Origin: Roseateles depolymerans
GTDB taxonomy: Bacteria; Pseudomonadota; Gammaproteobacteria; Burkholderiales; Burkholderiaceae_C
Direction of reading: 5' to 3'
Assembly (NCBI GenBank): GCA_003241055.1
Contig: QFOD01000008.1
Span: 124,001 to 188,000 of the forward strand
Length of the DNA: 64,000 nt
In this document: positions 57,485-64,000 of the stretch, in pieces
Layout of the letters: every line of letters begins with the position of its first letter
Numbering within the stretch: the first letter of the stretch is position 1
Translations under genes and position numbers: made by a program
The notes under the pieces: model-generated
What the model was told of the DNA's origin: nothing
The model's database searches: none
Seen by the model: the letters and a program-made list of their open reading frames with translations, nothing else

Positions 57485-58396
57485 ATGAACTTCACCCATC
57501 TGGCCGCCTTCCATGCCGTGCTGGAGACCGGCAGCGTGACCGCCGCGGCCGAGCGCCTGCACGTGAGCCAGCCCGCGCTGACCCGCGAGATCCGCACGCT
57601 GGAGGAGCGCCTGGGGCTGACGCTGTTCGACCGCCTGCCCCGCGGCATGCAGCCCACCGAGGCCGGGCGCCTGCTGGCCGGCTTCGCGAGCCAGATCTTC
57701 AAGCTGGCCGACAGCGCCGAGACCGCGCTGGCCGAACTCGGCGGCCTGGCGCGCGGCCAGCTCGCCGTGGCCGCCAGCCGCACCACCGGCGACTACCTGC
57801 TGCCGCCGCTGCTGGCCGAGTTCCGGCGCCGTCACCCGGGCATCGCGCTCAGCGTGGAGGTGGCCAACACCGAAGGCGTGCAGGCGCGGCTGCTGGCGCT
57901 GGACTGCCAGCTGGGCCTGGTCGAGGGGCCGGTGGACGAGCAGGCCTTCGAGCGCCGCGGGCTGGGGCGGGACGACATCGTCGCGGTGGTCGCACCCGGC
58001 CACGCGCTGGCCGTGGCCGGCCCGGTCACGGCGGCGCAGCTGAATGCGGCGGAGCTGGTGCTGCGCGAGCCCGGCTCGGGCACGCGCGAGGTGGTCGAGC
58101 AGGCCTATGCCGAGCAAGACCTGCCCCTGCAACCGCGACTCACCATCGGCAGCCCCGAGGCGATCAAGCAGCTGCTGCAGGCGGGCGATGCGGTGTCCTG
58201 GGTGTCGCACCGCTCGGTAGCGGCCGAGCTGGCGCAGGGCACGCTGGTGACACTGCCGGTACAGGGTCTGCGCATCAGCCGCGAGTTCGCGCTGATCTGG
58301 CGCCGCGGCCACAGCCTCAGCCCCAGCGCCCAGGCGCTGTGCGCGCTCGCCCTGGCCGCGCAAGGGACGTCGCCAGCGCCTATGCTCGCGCCATGA
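57485..58396 (+). CDS. LysR-family transcriptional regulator (YeiE/CysB-like group)
   Basis: This is a 303-aa regulator. The N-terminal winged helix has HLAAFHAVLETGSVTAAAER and LHVSQPALTREIRTLEERLG. The effector domain (~90-295) begins GQLAVAASRTTGDYLLPPLL and includes LREPGSGTREVVEQAYAEQD, a block typical of the YeiE and CysR-like group. With the divergent TDT exporter it may answer to sulfite or a related anion; this is inferred. Its TGA overlaps the next ATG, coupling it to a small periplasmic protein. Confidence 0.92.
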   Translation: MNFTHLAAFHAVLETGSVTAAAERLHVSQPALTREIRTLEERLGLTLFDRLPRGMQPTEAGRLLAGFASQIFKLADSAETALAELGGLARGQLAVAASRTTGDYLLPPLLAEFRRRHPGIALSVEVANTEGVQARLLALDCQLGLVEGPVDEQAFERRGLGRDDIVAVVAPGHALAVAGPVTAAQLNAAELVLREPGSGTREVVEQAYAEQDLPLQPRLTIGSPEAIKQLLQAGDAVSWVSHRSVAAELAQGTLVTLPVQGLRISREFALIWRRGHSLSPSAQALCALALAAQGTSPAPMLAP

Positions 58397-59049
58397 AGAC
58401 CGATCCGCGCCTCCTGTTCCGCGCCGCCCTCCTCGCCTGCGCCGGCGCGGCACTGCCCGCACTGGCGGCACCGCCCGCCGTGAACCTGCAGCTGGAGCTA
58501 CGCTGGGTGGACAGCAGCCTGCCCGCGGCCGCCACGGCCGGCGTGCGCGATGGCGCAACCGTCATCGGCACGGCCGGCTCGGTGTCGCCACGCGGTGCCA
58601 TCGTCACCAGCAGCGCCGCGCCGCCCACCTCGCCCGTGCAGCGCTTCACGGTGCTGAACGGCCAGGCCACCAGCCTGCAACTGGACAGCCGCGAACCGCT
58701 GCAATGGGTGCCCGGCAGCATCGACGTCGACCCCTACGCCGCCACGCCCGCCAGCGCCGTGCGGCGGGTGCGCATGCACCCCGTTCAGGACGAGCGCCGC
58801 AGCGCGCAGAGCATCCACCTGACCCCCAGCTGGCCTGGCGGCCGGGCGCCGGTGCGGGTGGAGTTCAAGGTCAGGCAGGACGGCAGCGAGCTGCAGTCCA
58901 CGGTGCTGGTGCCCATGGAGCGCTGGCAGACCGTGGCCCGCACCGGCAACGCGGCCCCCGCGCCCGCCGAGCGCGGCACCGTCAGCAGCCGCGACGCCGA
59001 AGGCCAGGCCGGCCGGGAACTGCAGCTGCGCATCGGCGTTCAGCCCTGA
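58393..59049 (+). CDS. Periplasmic hypothetical protein
   Basis: This is a 218-aa protein with a signal peptide (LLFRAALLACAGAALPALAA). The mature part is polar and beta-like: VNLQLELRWVDSSLPAAATA, a Ser/Ala-rich middle, and VEFKVRQDGSELQSTVLVPM. I recognise no family. Similar small exported proteins with a short FTVLNGQATSLQL-type block occur in related bacteria from memory, function unknown. It begins in an ATGA overlap with the LysR gene, so it is co-expressed with it. Confidence 0.75.
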   Translation: MKTDPRLLFRAALLACAGAALPALAAPPAVNLQLELRWVDSSLPAAATAGVRDGATVIGTAGSVSPRGAIVTSSAAPPTSPVQRFTVLNGQATSLQLDSREPLQWVPGSIDVDPYAATPASAVRRVRMHPVQDERRSAQSIHLTPSWPGGRAPVRVEFKVRQDGSELQSTVLVPMERWQTVARTGNAAPAPAERGTVSSRDAEGQAGRELQLRIGVQP

Positions 59050-59258
59050 CCAGGCCTGGCAGGCGCGACAGGCCCGCCCGATGAAGCGGGCGCCGGCGAA
59101 GGCAGGAAGCGCGTCGGGGGACAGCTCTTGCCCAGGCGCACCCTGAGGCGGCGCTCGGGTTCGCCCCCATGCGGCGGCCGCGCCACACGCGCAAAAGTGC
59201 CGTTTCGGCCCGCAGGCTTGCGTGTAACGTGTCGGCTCCAGATTCAGGATTCCGTTGA

Positions 59259-59642
59259 ATGAAGCTCGCGCTGATCGCACATGATGGCAAGAAGGACGCC
59301 ATGGTCTCCCTGGCCGCCGATTTCCTGCCCTTTCTGCGCCGTTGCGAGCTGGTGGCCACCGGCACGACCGGCTCGCGGCTGAGCGCCGAACATGGCCTCA
59401 CGGTCGAGCGCATGCTGAGCGGCCCGCTGGGCGGCGACCTGCAGATCGGTGCGCGCCTCGCGGCGGGCCAGATCGACGGCGTGGTCTTTCTGCGCGATCC
59501 GATGACGCCCCAGCCCCACGAACCCGACATCAACGCACTGGTGCGCGCCTGCGACGTGCACGACGTGCCCTGCGCCACCAATGTCGCCACCGCCCGGGTG
59601 CTGCTGGCCGAATGGCACCGGGTATCCGGCGCCGGCGACTGA
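59259..59642 (+). CDS. mgsA: Methylglyoxal synthase
   Basis: This is a 127-aa protein, slightly shorter than E. coli MgsA. It converts dihydroxyacetone phosphate to methylglyoxal plus phosphate, the glycolytic bypass under phosphate limitation. Key motifs are LALIAHDGKKDAM (Asp and Lys), VATGTTGSRL (phosphate loop), LSGPLGGDLQIGARLAAGQI (catalytic Asp) and FLRDPMTPQPHEPDINALVR (His and Asp). All are intact. It is followed 16 bases later by the EAL protein gene, probably one transcript. The 209-bp upstream gap has no gene. Confidence 0.95.
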   Translation: MKLALIAHDGKKDAMVSLAADFLPFLRRCELVATGTTGSRLSAEHGLTVERMLSGPLGGDLQIGARLAAGQIDGVVFLRDPMTPQPHEPDINALVRACDVHDVPCATNVATARVLLAEWHRVSGAGD

Positions 59643-59658
59643 GGCCAGACGCCACCCC

Positions 59659-61806
59659 ATGCTCTCCGGCCTGCTCGGCTCGCTGTCGCGGCGCCTGCGC
59701 ATCCGCGCCCGCCTGGGCCTGGCGTTCGCAGTGCTGCTGGGGCTGATGCTGGCCCTGGCGGCCATGTCCGTGCAACGCCTGGGCAACCTGTCCGATGCCC
59801 TGAACACCGTGGTCGACGACCAGGCGGTGATCCGAGACTCGGTCAACGAGATCAGCCGCAGCGCCGAGTCCGCGGCCCGCAAGCTGCTGGTGCTGATGAG
59901 CCCCGACCCCGAGGTGCGCGCCTCGGCCGACCCCGAGATCAGCGCCGCCAGCGGCCGCCTGGACGACGCGATGAAACGCCTGTCGCTGGTGCTGCCCCCC
60001 GGCCCGCGCAGCGAGCGACTGGCCGAGGTCCAGGCCCGGCTGGATGACTACCGCACCAGCTACCGGCAGGCCAGGCAGCTGATCGAGCACAGCGACTTTG
60101 AAGCCGCCCGGGCGCTGCTGGGCAGCGACACCGAGGCGGCGCTCTCGCTGTTCGTCAGCGCCATCCACCAGCTGGCCGGCAGCGAGGAGCGCGCCGGGAT
60201 GGCCCAGGCGCGGCAGCTGCGCGAACAGATCGAGGCCGACCGCGCCAGCGTGCTGCTGCTGTGCGTGGCGGCCCTGGTCGTCGGCATGCTGCTGGCCATC
60301 GGCGTCACGCGCTCCATCGTGCGCCCGCTCAAGCGCGCGGAGGCCGGCGCCGAGCTGATCTCGCGCGGCGAATACGCCCATCGCATCCCGGTGCAGGCGG
60401 TCGACGAGATCGGCCGCATGGTCACGGCCATGAACCTGATGGCCGAAGCCGTGGGCGAACGCGAGGCGCAGCTGCGCCGGCTGGCCGACCTGGACCTGCT
60501 GACCGGTCTGCCCCAGCGCGGCCGCTTCATCAGCGACGGCGACCGCCTGCTGAACAACCTGCCCGACCGCGAGCAGCTCGCCGTGCTGATCTGCATCGAC
60601 GTGGACCGACTCAAGGCCGTCAACAGCGTGCTCGGCTTCGACGCCGGCGATGCCCTGCTGCGTGGCGCGGCCGCCAAGCTCGCCGCGCTGTTCGAGAGCG
60701 TGGCCGTCTACGGCCGGCTGGCGGGCGGCACCTTTGCCGTGCTGGCGCCGGTGCGCCGGCTGGACCAGGCTCACCAGCTTGCCGCCCGGCTGCGCGACGA
60801 GGTCGAGCACAAGCTGAGCTGGCAGGGGCAATCGCTGGACCTGTCGATCTCGCTGGGCGTGGCGCACTGGCCGGAGCACGCCAACAACACCGAGGGCCTG
60901 CTGCGCCGCGCCGAGCAGGCCATGTACGAGGCCAAGCGGCTGCGCCAGCCGGTGGCCGTCTACAACCCCAGCGCCGAGGTCGCGCGCGCGCTGCACCTGA
61001 GCCTGCTGTCCGACCTCTCGCAGGCGGTGCAGCAGGGCCAGCTGCGCCAGTTCCTGCAGCCCAAGCGCAACCTGCACACCGGCCAGATCACCGGCGCCGA
61101 GGCGCTGGTGCGATGGCTGCACCCCCAGCGCGGCTGGGTGCCGCCGGGCGAGTTCATTCCGTTCGCCGAACGCAGCGGCCGCATCCGCCAGATCACCGAC
61201 TGGATGCTCGCGCGCGCCGTGCAGACCCTGGCCCGCTGGGAGGCCGAAGGCCGGCCGCCGCTGACCATCGCGGTCAACATCTCCACGCTGGACATCCAGG
61301 ACCCCGGCCTGCCCGCCCGCCTGGCCGCGCTGCTGGCCGAGCACCGCGTGGACCCGGCCCGCCTGCAGCTGGAGGTGACGGAAACCGGCCTGATGGCCAG
61401 CGGCGCCGACCCGGTGGCCGTGCTGCACGCGCTCAAGGCCTGGGGAGTGCGCCTGGCGGTGGACGACTTCGGCACCGGCCAGTCCTCGCTGGCCTATCTG
61501 CAGCACCTGCCGGTCGACGAGCTCAAGATCGACCGCAGCTTCGTGCAGGACGTGGACCGCGACCCGCGCCGCCAAGCGCTGCTGCGCTCCATCGTCGGGC
61601 TGGGCGTCGGCCTGGGGCTGACAGTGACGGCCGAGGGCGTGGAGCGCGACTCCGAGCTGTTGGTCATCGACGCCAGCGGCTGCGACATGGTGCAGGGCTT
61701 CCTGATCGCCCGGCCGATGGACGAGCCGGACTTCCTGAGCTGGCTGGCACGCAGCGGGCTGCCCACACCCCCGCTTGCCACCGCCCCCGCCGACCTGCCG
61801 CACTGA
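59659..61806 (+). CDS. Membrane c-di-GMP phosphodiesterase (EAL) with degenerate GGDEF
   Basis: This is a 715-aa protein. The N-terminal membrane segment LGLAFAVLLGLMLALAAMSV and a second at ~205-225 flank a helical periplasmic sensor region. A HAMP domain follows (IGVTRSIVRPLKRAEAGAEL). The GGDEF-like domain has AGGTF in GRLAGGTFAVLAP, so it cannot be a cyclase. The EAL domain is complete: GAEALVRWLHP, VNISTLDIQ, EVTETGLM, DDFGTGQSSLAYL and LKIDRSFV. It should hydrolyse c-di-GMP. Start 59659 (MLSGLLGSL) precedes the first membrane helix. Confidence 0.93.
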   Translation: MLSGLLGSLSRRLRIRARLGLAFAVLLGLMLALAAMSVQRLGNLSDALNTVVDDQAVIRDSVNEISRSAESAARKLLVLMSPDPEVRASADPEISAASGRLDDAMKRLSLVLPPGPRSERLAEVQARLDDYRTSYRQARQLIEHSDFEAARALLGSDTEAALSLFVSAIHQLAGSEERAGMAQARQLREQIEADRASVLLLCVAALVVGMLLAIGVTRSIVRPLKRAEAGAELISRGEYAHRIPVQAVDEIGRMVTAMNLMAEAVGEREAQLRRLADLDLLTGLPQRGRFISDGDRLLNNLPDREQLAVLICIDVDRLKAVNSVLGFDAGDALLRGAAAKLAALFESVAVYGRLAGGTFAVLAPVRRLDQAHQLAARLRDEVEHKLSWQGQSLDLSISLGVAHWPEHANNTEGLLRRAEQAMYEAKRLRQPVAVYNPSAEVARALHLSLLSDLSQAVQQGQLRQFLQPKRNLHTGQITGAEALVRWLHPQRGWVPPGEFIPFAERSGRIRQITDWMLARAVQTLARWEAEGRPPLTIAVNISTLDIQDPGLPARLAALLAEHRVDPARLQLEVTETGLMASGADPVAVLHALKAWGVRLAVDDFGTGQSSLAYLQHLPVDELKIDRSFVQDVDRDPRRQALLRSIVGLGVGLGLTVTAEGVERDSELLVIDASGCDMVQGFLIARPMDEPDFLSWLARSGLPTPPLATAPADLPH

Positions 61807-61859
61807 GGCCCGCAAGGCCGCATCTCCACCCGCTGCTGTCGCTACCGCTCAAGCAGCGC

Positions 61860-61865
61860 TAAAAT
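61860..61865 (+). promoter_or_regulatory. Probable -10 element of the 54-aa gene
   Basis: TAAAAT stands out in GC-rich DNA ~55 bases before the start codon of the small basic protein gene. The -35 side is not clear. The gene is therefore likely to have its own promoter separate from the EAL gene. Confidence 0.35.
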
Positions 61866-61920
61866 AGCCGGTTCAACCTCGAATTGCCCCTTCAGCGGGC
61901 TTTGTTTCACTGGAGCCACT

Positions 61921-62085
61921 ATGGGCAACAAGATCATCACCGAAGCGGCCCGCCGCGCCACCCCCCGCCCCGCCGCCCCCAAGGGCGTGACCTTCACGAC
62001 CGGCAAGGGCCAGAAGTGCAGCCTGGAGCGCGGTTCGCACACCCGTTCCAAGAAGAACCCCGGCAAGCGCCCGCACTCGGGTTAA
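61921..62085 (+). CDS. Small basic protein (54 aa)
   Basis: This is a 54-residue Arg/Lys-rich protein: MGNKIITEAARRATPRPAAP, then GVTFTTGKGQKCSLERGSH and a basic KKNPGKRPHSG end. GGAG lies nine bases before the ATG, a -10-like TAAAAT lies upstream and a hairpin follows, so it has the full outfit of a real gene. The composition recalls ribosome-associated or nucleic-acid-binding peptides. I do not know the family; similar short proteins exist in related genomes to my memory. It is easily missed by length cut-offs. Confidence 0.75.
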   Translation: MGNKIITEAARRATPRPAAPKGVTFTTGKGQKCSLERGSHTRSKKNPGKRPHSG

Positions 62086-62131
62086 TCGTCCGCCGGACAC
62101 TGCAGCAAGCCCACCCGGCCTGCTGAACACG

Positions 62132-62160
62132 ACAGGCCCTGCTTCCGGGGCCTGTTTGCA
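62132..62160 (+). terminator. Probable terminator after the 54-aa gene
   Basis: ACAGGCCC (62132-62139) pairs with GGGCCTGT (62148-62155) around TGCTTCCG and is followed by TTGCATTT. The hairpin is strong and the T tract is broken. It separates the small gene from the FAD oxidoreductase gene. Confidence 0.6.
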
Positions 62161-62175
62161 TTTGGAGCCGCCGAG

Positions 62176-63921
62176 ATGATCCGCATCACCGAACTGCGCC
62201 TGCCGCTGCGCCCCGCCGACCAGCCCGGCGCGGATGAGGACGACGCGCCCGCGCTGCGGGCCGCGGCCCTCGCGCGCCTGGGCCTGCAGGATGGTCAGCT
62301 GGCTCAGGTCTCGGTGGCGCGGCGCGGCTACGACGCGCGCCGCAAGCGCGACATCCAGCTGGTCTACACCGTGGACTGCACGCTGGCCGACGGCGTCGAC
62401 GAGGCCGCGCTGCTGGCCCGGCTGAGCGCCGACACCCACGTGCGCCCCACGCCGGACACCGGCTATCACTTCCTCGCCCAAACGGGCGACTACAACGGCC
62501 CGCGCCCGGTAGTGATCGGCTTCGGCCCCTGCGGCATCTTCGCGGCGCTGATCCTGGCGCAGATGGGCCTGCGGCCCATCGTGCTGGAGCGCGGCAAGCA
62601 GGTGCGCGAGCGCACGCAGGACACCTGGGGCCTGTGGCGCGAGCAAAAGCTCAACCCCGAGAGCAATGTGCAGTTCGGCGAGGGCGGCGCCGGCACCTTC
62701 TCGGACGGCAAGCTCTACAGCCAGATCTCCGACCCCCGCCACCTCACGCGCAAGGTTCTCCAGGAGTTCGTGAAGGCCGGCGCGCCGGAGGAGATCCTCT
62801 ACGTCTCCAAACCCCACATCGGCACCTTCCGCCTGGTGTCCATGGTCATCAAGATGCGCGCCGACATCGAGGCGCTGGGCGGCGAGATCCGCTTCCAGCA
62901 GAAGGTGTCGGATGTGCTGATCGAGGCCGGCGCCGACGGCCAGCGCCACGTGCGCGGCGTGCAACTGGAATCGGGCGAGCAGATCCGCACCGACCACGTG
63001 GTGCTGGCGCTGGGCCACAGCGCGCGCGACACCTTCAGGATGCTGCACGAACGCGGCGTCTACATGGAGGCCAAGCCCTTCTCCATCGGCTTTCGCATCG
63101 AGCACCCGCAGAGCATCATCGACGCGGCCCGCTTCGGCCCCAACGCCAAGCACCCGCTGCTGGGCGCGGCCGACTACAAGCTGGTTCACCACGCCTCCAA
63201 CGGCCGCTCGGTCTACAGCTTCTGCATGTGCCCCGGCGGCACCGTGGTGGCCGCCACCAGCGAGCCCGAGCGCGTGGTCACCAACGGCATGAGCCAGTAC
63301 TCGCGCAACGAGCGCAACGCCAACGCCGGCATCGTCGTGGGCCTCACGCCCGAGGACTACCGGCAGGACGGCAAGCGCGACGGCAGCCCGGTGAACCCGC
63401 TGGACGGCATGGCCTTCCAGCGCATCTGGGAAAGCCAGGCCTATGCCTTCGGCGGCGGCGGCTACCTGGCCCCTGGCAGCCTGATCGGCGACTTCATCAA
63501 GCGCCAGAAGAGCAGCGCCTTCGGTGAAGTGCAGCCCAGCTACAAGCCCGGCGTCACGCTGACCGAGTTGCACCCGGCGCCCGGCCGCGGCGTGCTGCCC
63601 GACTACGTGCTGGACGCCGTCCGCGAGGCGCTGCCGGCCTTCGGTCGCCAGATCCGCGGCTTCGACCGGCCGGACGCCGTGCTCACCGGCGTCGAGACCC
63701 GCACCTCCAGCCCACTGCGCATCACGCGCGGCCGCGACTACCAAAGCCTGAACGTGCGCGGCCTGTTCCCGGCCGGCGAAGGCGCGGGCTATGCCGGCGG
63801 CATCATGAGTGCGGGCGTGGACGGCATCGAGGTGGCCGAAGCGCTGGCCGCCGACCTGCTGGGCCTGCCGGACGCGCCGGTGCTCAGGACCAAGGGCGCC
63901 AAGGCCGGCGGCCAGGGCTGA
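62176..63921 (+). CDS. FAD-dependent NAD(P)-type oxidoreductase of unknown substrate
   Basis: This is a 581-aa protein. The FAD Rossmann motif is PVVIGFGPCGIFAALILAQM near residue ~112, preceded by a ~105-residue N-terminal domain (VARRGYDARRKRDIQLVYTV). The conserved block NVQFGEGGAGTFSDGKLYSQ and the later VLALGHSARDTF and LFPAGEGAGYAGGIMSAGVDG mark the bacterial family often called uncharacterised FAD-dependent dehydrogenase. Substrate is unknown. Its start lies 20 bases after the preceding hairpin. It ends one base before the convergent cytochrome gene's stop codon. Confidence 0.9.
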   Translation: MIRITELRLPLRPADQPGADEDDAPALRAAALARLGLQDGQLAQVSVARRGYDARRKRDIQLVYTVDCTLADGVDEAALLARLSADTHVRPTPDTGYHFLAQTGDYNGPRPVVIGFGPCGIFAALILAQMGLRPIVLERGKQVRERTQDTWGLWREQKLNPESNVQFGEGGAGTFSDGKLYSQISDPRHLTRKVLQEFVKAGAPEEILYVSKPHIGTFRLVSMVIKMRADIEALGGEIRFQQKVSDVLIEAGADGQRHVRGVQLESGEQIRTDHVVLALGHSARDTFRMLHERGVYMEAKPFSIGFRIEHPQSIIDAARFGPNAKHPLLGAADYKLVHHASNGRSVYSFCMCPGGTVVAATSEPERVVTNGMSQYSRNERNANAGIVVGLTPEDYRQDGKRDGSPVNPLDGMAFQRIWESQAYAFGGGGYLAPGSLIGDFIKRQKSSAFGEVQPSYKPGVTLTELHPAPGRGVLPDYVLDAVREALPAFGRQIRGFDRPDAVLTGVETRTSSPLRITRGRDYQSLNVRGLFPAGEGAGYAGGIMSAGVDGIEVAEALAADLLGLPDAPVLRTKGAKAGGQG

Positions 63922-64000
63922 TCAGCGCTCGGCCGGGAAGCTGGCCAGATAGGCCACCAGGTCGGCGATCTTGCGATCGTCATAGCCCCAGCTCGCGAAG
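63922..64000 (-). CDS. Probable c-type cytochrome, C-terminal tip (gene continues beyond window)
   Basis: Only ~25 residues before the TGA are visible, read leftward: FASWGYDDRKIADLVAYLAS then FPAER. The DLVAYLASF ending is typical of the last helix of class I cytochrome c domains. The heme motif CXXCH lies outside the window, so the identification is tentative. Confidence 0.55.
   Translation of the reverse strand, partial: FASWGYDDRKIADLVAYLASFPAER

Noticed and set aside
59530..61815. Long minus-strand frame antisense to the EAL gene
   Set aside because: Shadow of a strongly GC-biased coding strand; Gln/Ala/His-rich without motifs.
1..64000. CRISPR arrays, tRNA or rRNA genes, riboswitches
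   Set aside because: No regularly spaced direct repeats, cloverleaf-like segments or known leader motifs were seen by eye; a Rfam/tRNAscan run would settle this.

Overview
The window is a very GC-rich chromosomal segment, almost fully coding, from a betaproteobacterium. The best guess is Burkholderiales of the Roseateles/Mitsuaria/Rubrivivax type. This rests on codon bias toward G/C, on families typical of that order (a DUF3567 protein, an SrpA-type catalase, a fused indolepyruvate ferredoxin oxidoreductase, a FinO-domain ProQ-like protein) and on the many 4-bp ATGA gene overlaps. No rRNA, tRNA, CRISPR array or transposase was seen. Most of the window is core or house-keeping material.

1-2.5 kb is the accessory spot. 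After the 3' end of a GMC oxidoreductase gene lies a roughly 1-kb A/T-richer unit encoding a TIR-like protein of the CBASS/Pycsar effector type. It has the hallmarks of an integron gene cassette: a GTTAGGC core at its 5' end, an attC with a matching GCCTAAC at its 3' end, and an attI-like sequence upstream. No integrase gene is present. The unit is bracketed by two inverted copies of a ~280-bp structured repeat whose hairpins show compensatory base changes.

2.5-31.9 kb holds: a B12-type radical SAM enzyme; a cyclophilin; a two-component pair; an alpha/beta hydrolase-ACP-ketosynthase trio; an M61 peptidase; a methyltransferase diverging from glutaminase; DsbD with a redoxin; TapT-like and membrane proteins; an M17 aminopeptidase; a ProQ-like protein; a DUF4197 protein; a histone-deacetylase-like amidohydrolase; a 897-aa acyl-CoA synthetase/GNAT fusion; a nucleoside hydrolase; a shrunken fumarylacetoacetase-like protein; a tandem AAA+ ATPase; and an XRE-GNAT-GNAT operon.

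31.9-41.8 kb holds an S9 peptidase, then a redox-stress island: a questin-oxidase-like gene diverging from soxR with a perfect SoxR-box core, and Cu/Zn-SOD. A LytS/LytR-type sensory operon, a YceI-YceI-cytochrome b561 operon ending in a clear terminator, and a DMT transporter follow.

41.8-48.0 kb is a stressosome operon read leftward. Its order is RsbR with a globin-type sensor, RsbS, an RsbT-RsbX fusion, a multi-domain hybrid histidine kinase, and an HD-GYP response regulator. This is a complete route from stress sensing to c-di-GMP turnover. The kinase gene carries an apparent one-base frameshift at a C5 run.

48.2-64 kb holds: a small lipoprotein; indolepyruvate ferredoxin oxidoreductase facing an Lrp-type regulator; a catalase-like peroxidase; a phosphoesterase; transporters; a LysR regulator; methylglyoxal synthase; an EAL protein with a dead GGDEF; a 54-aa basic protein; an FAD-dependent oxidoreductase; and the 3' tip of a probable c-type cytochrome gene.
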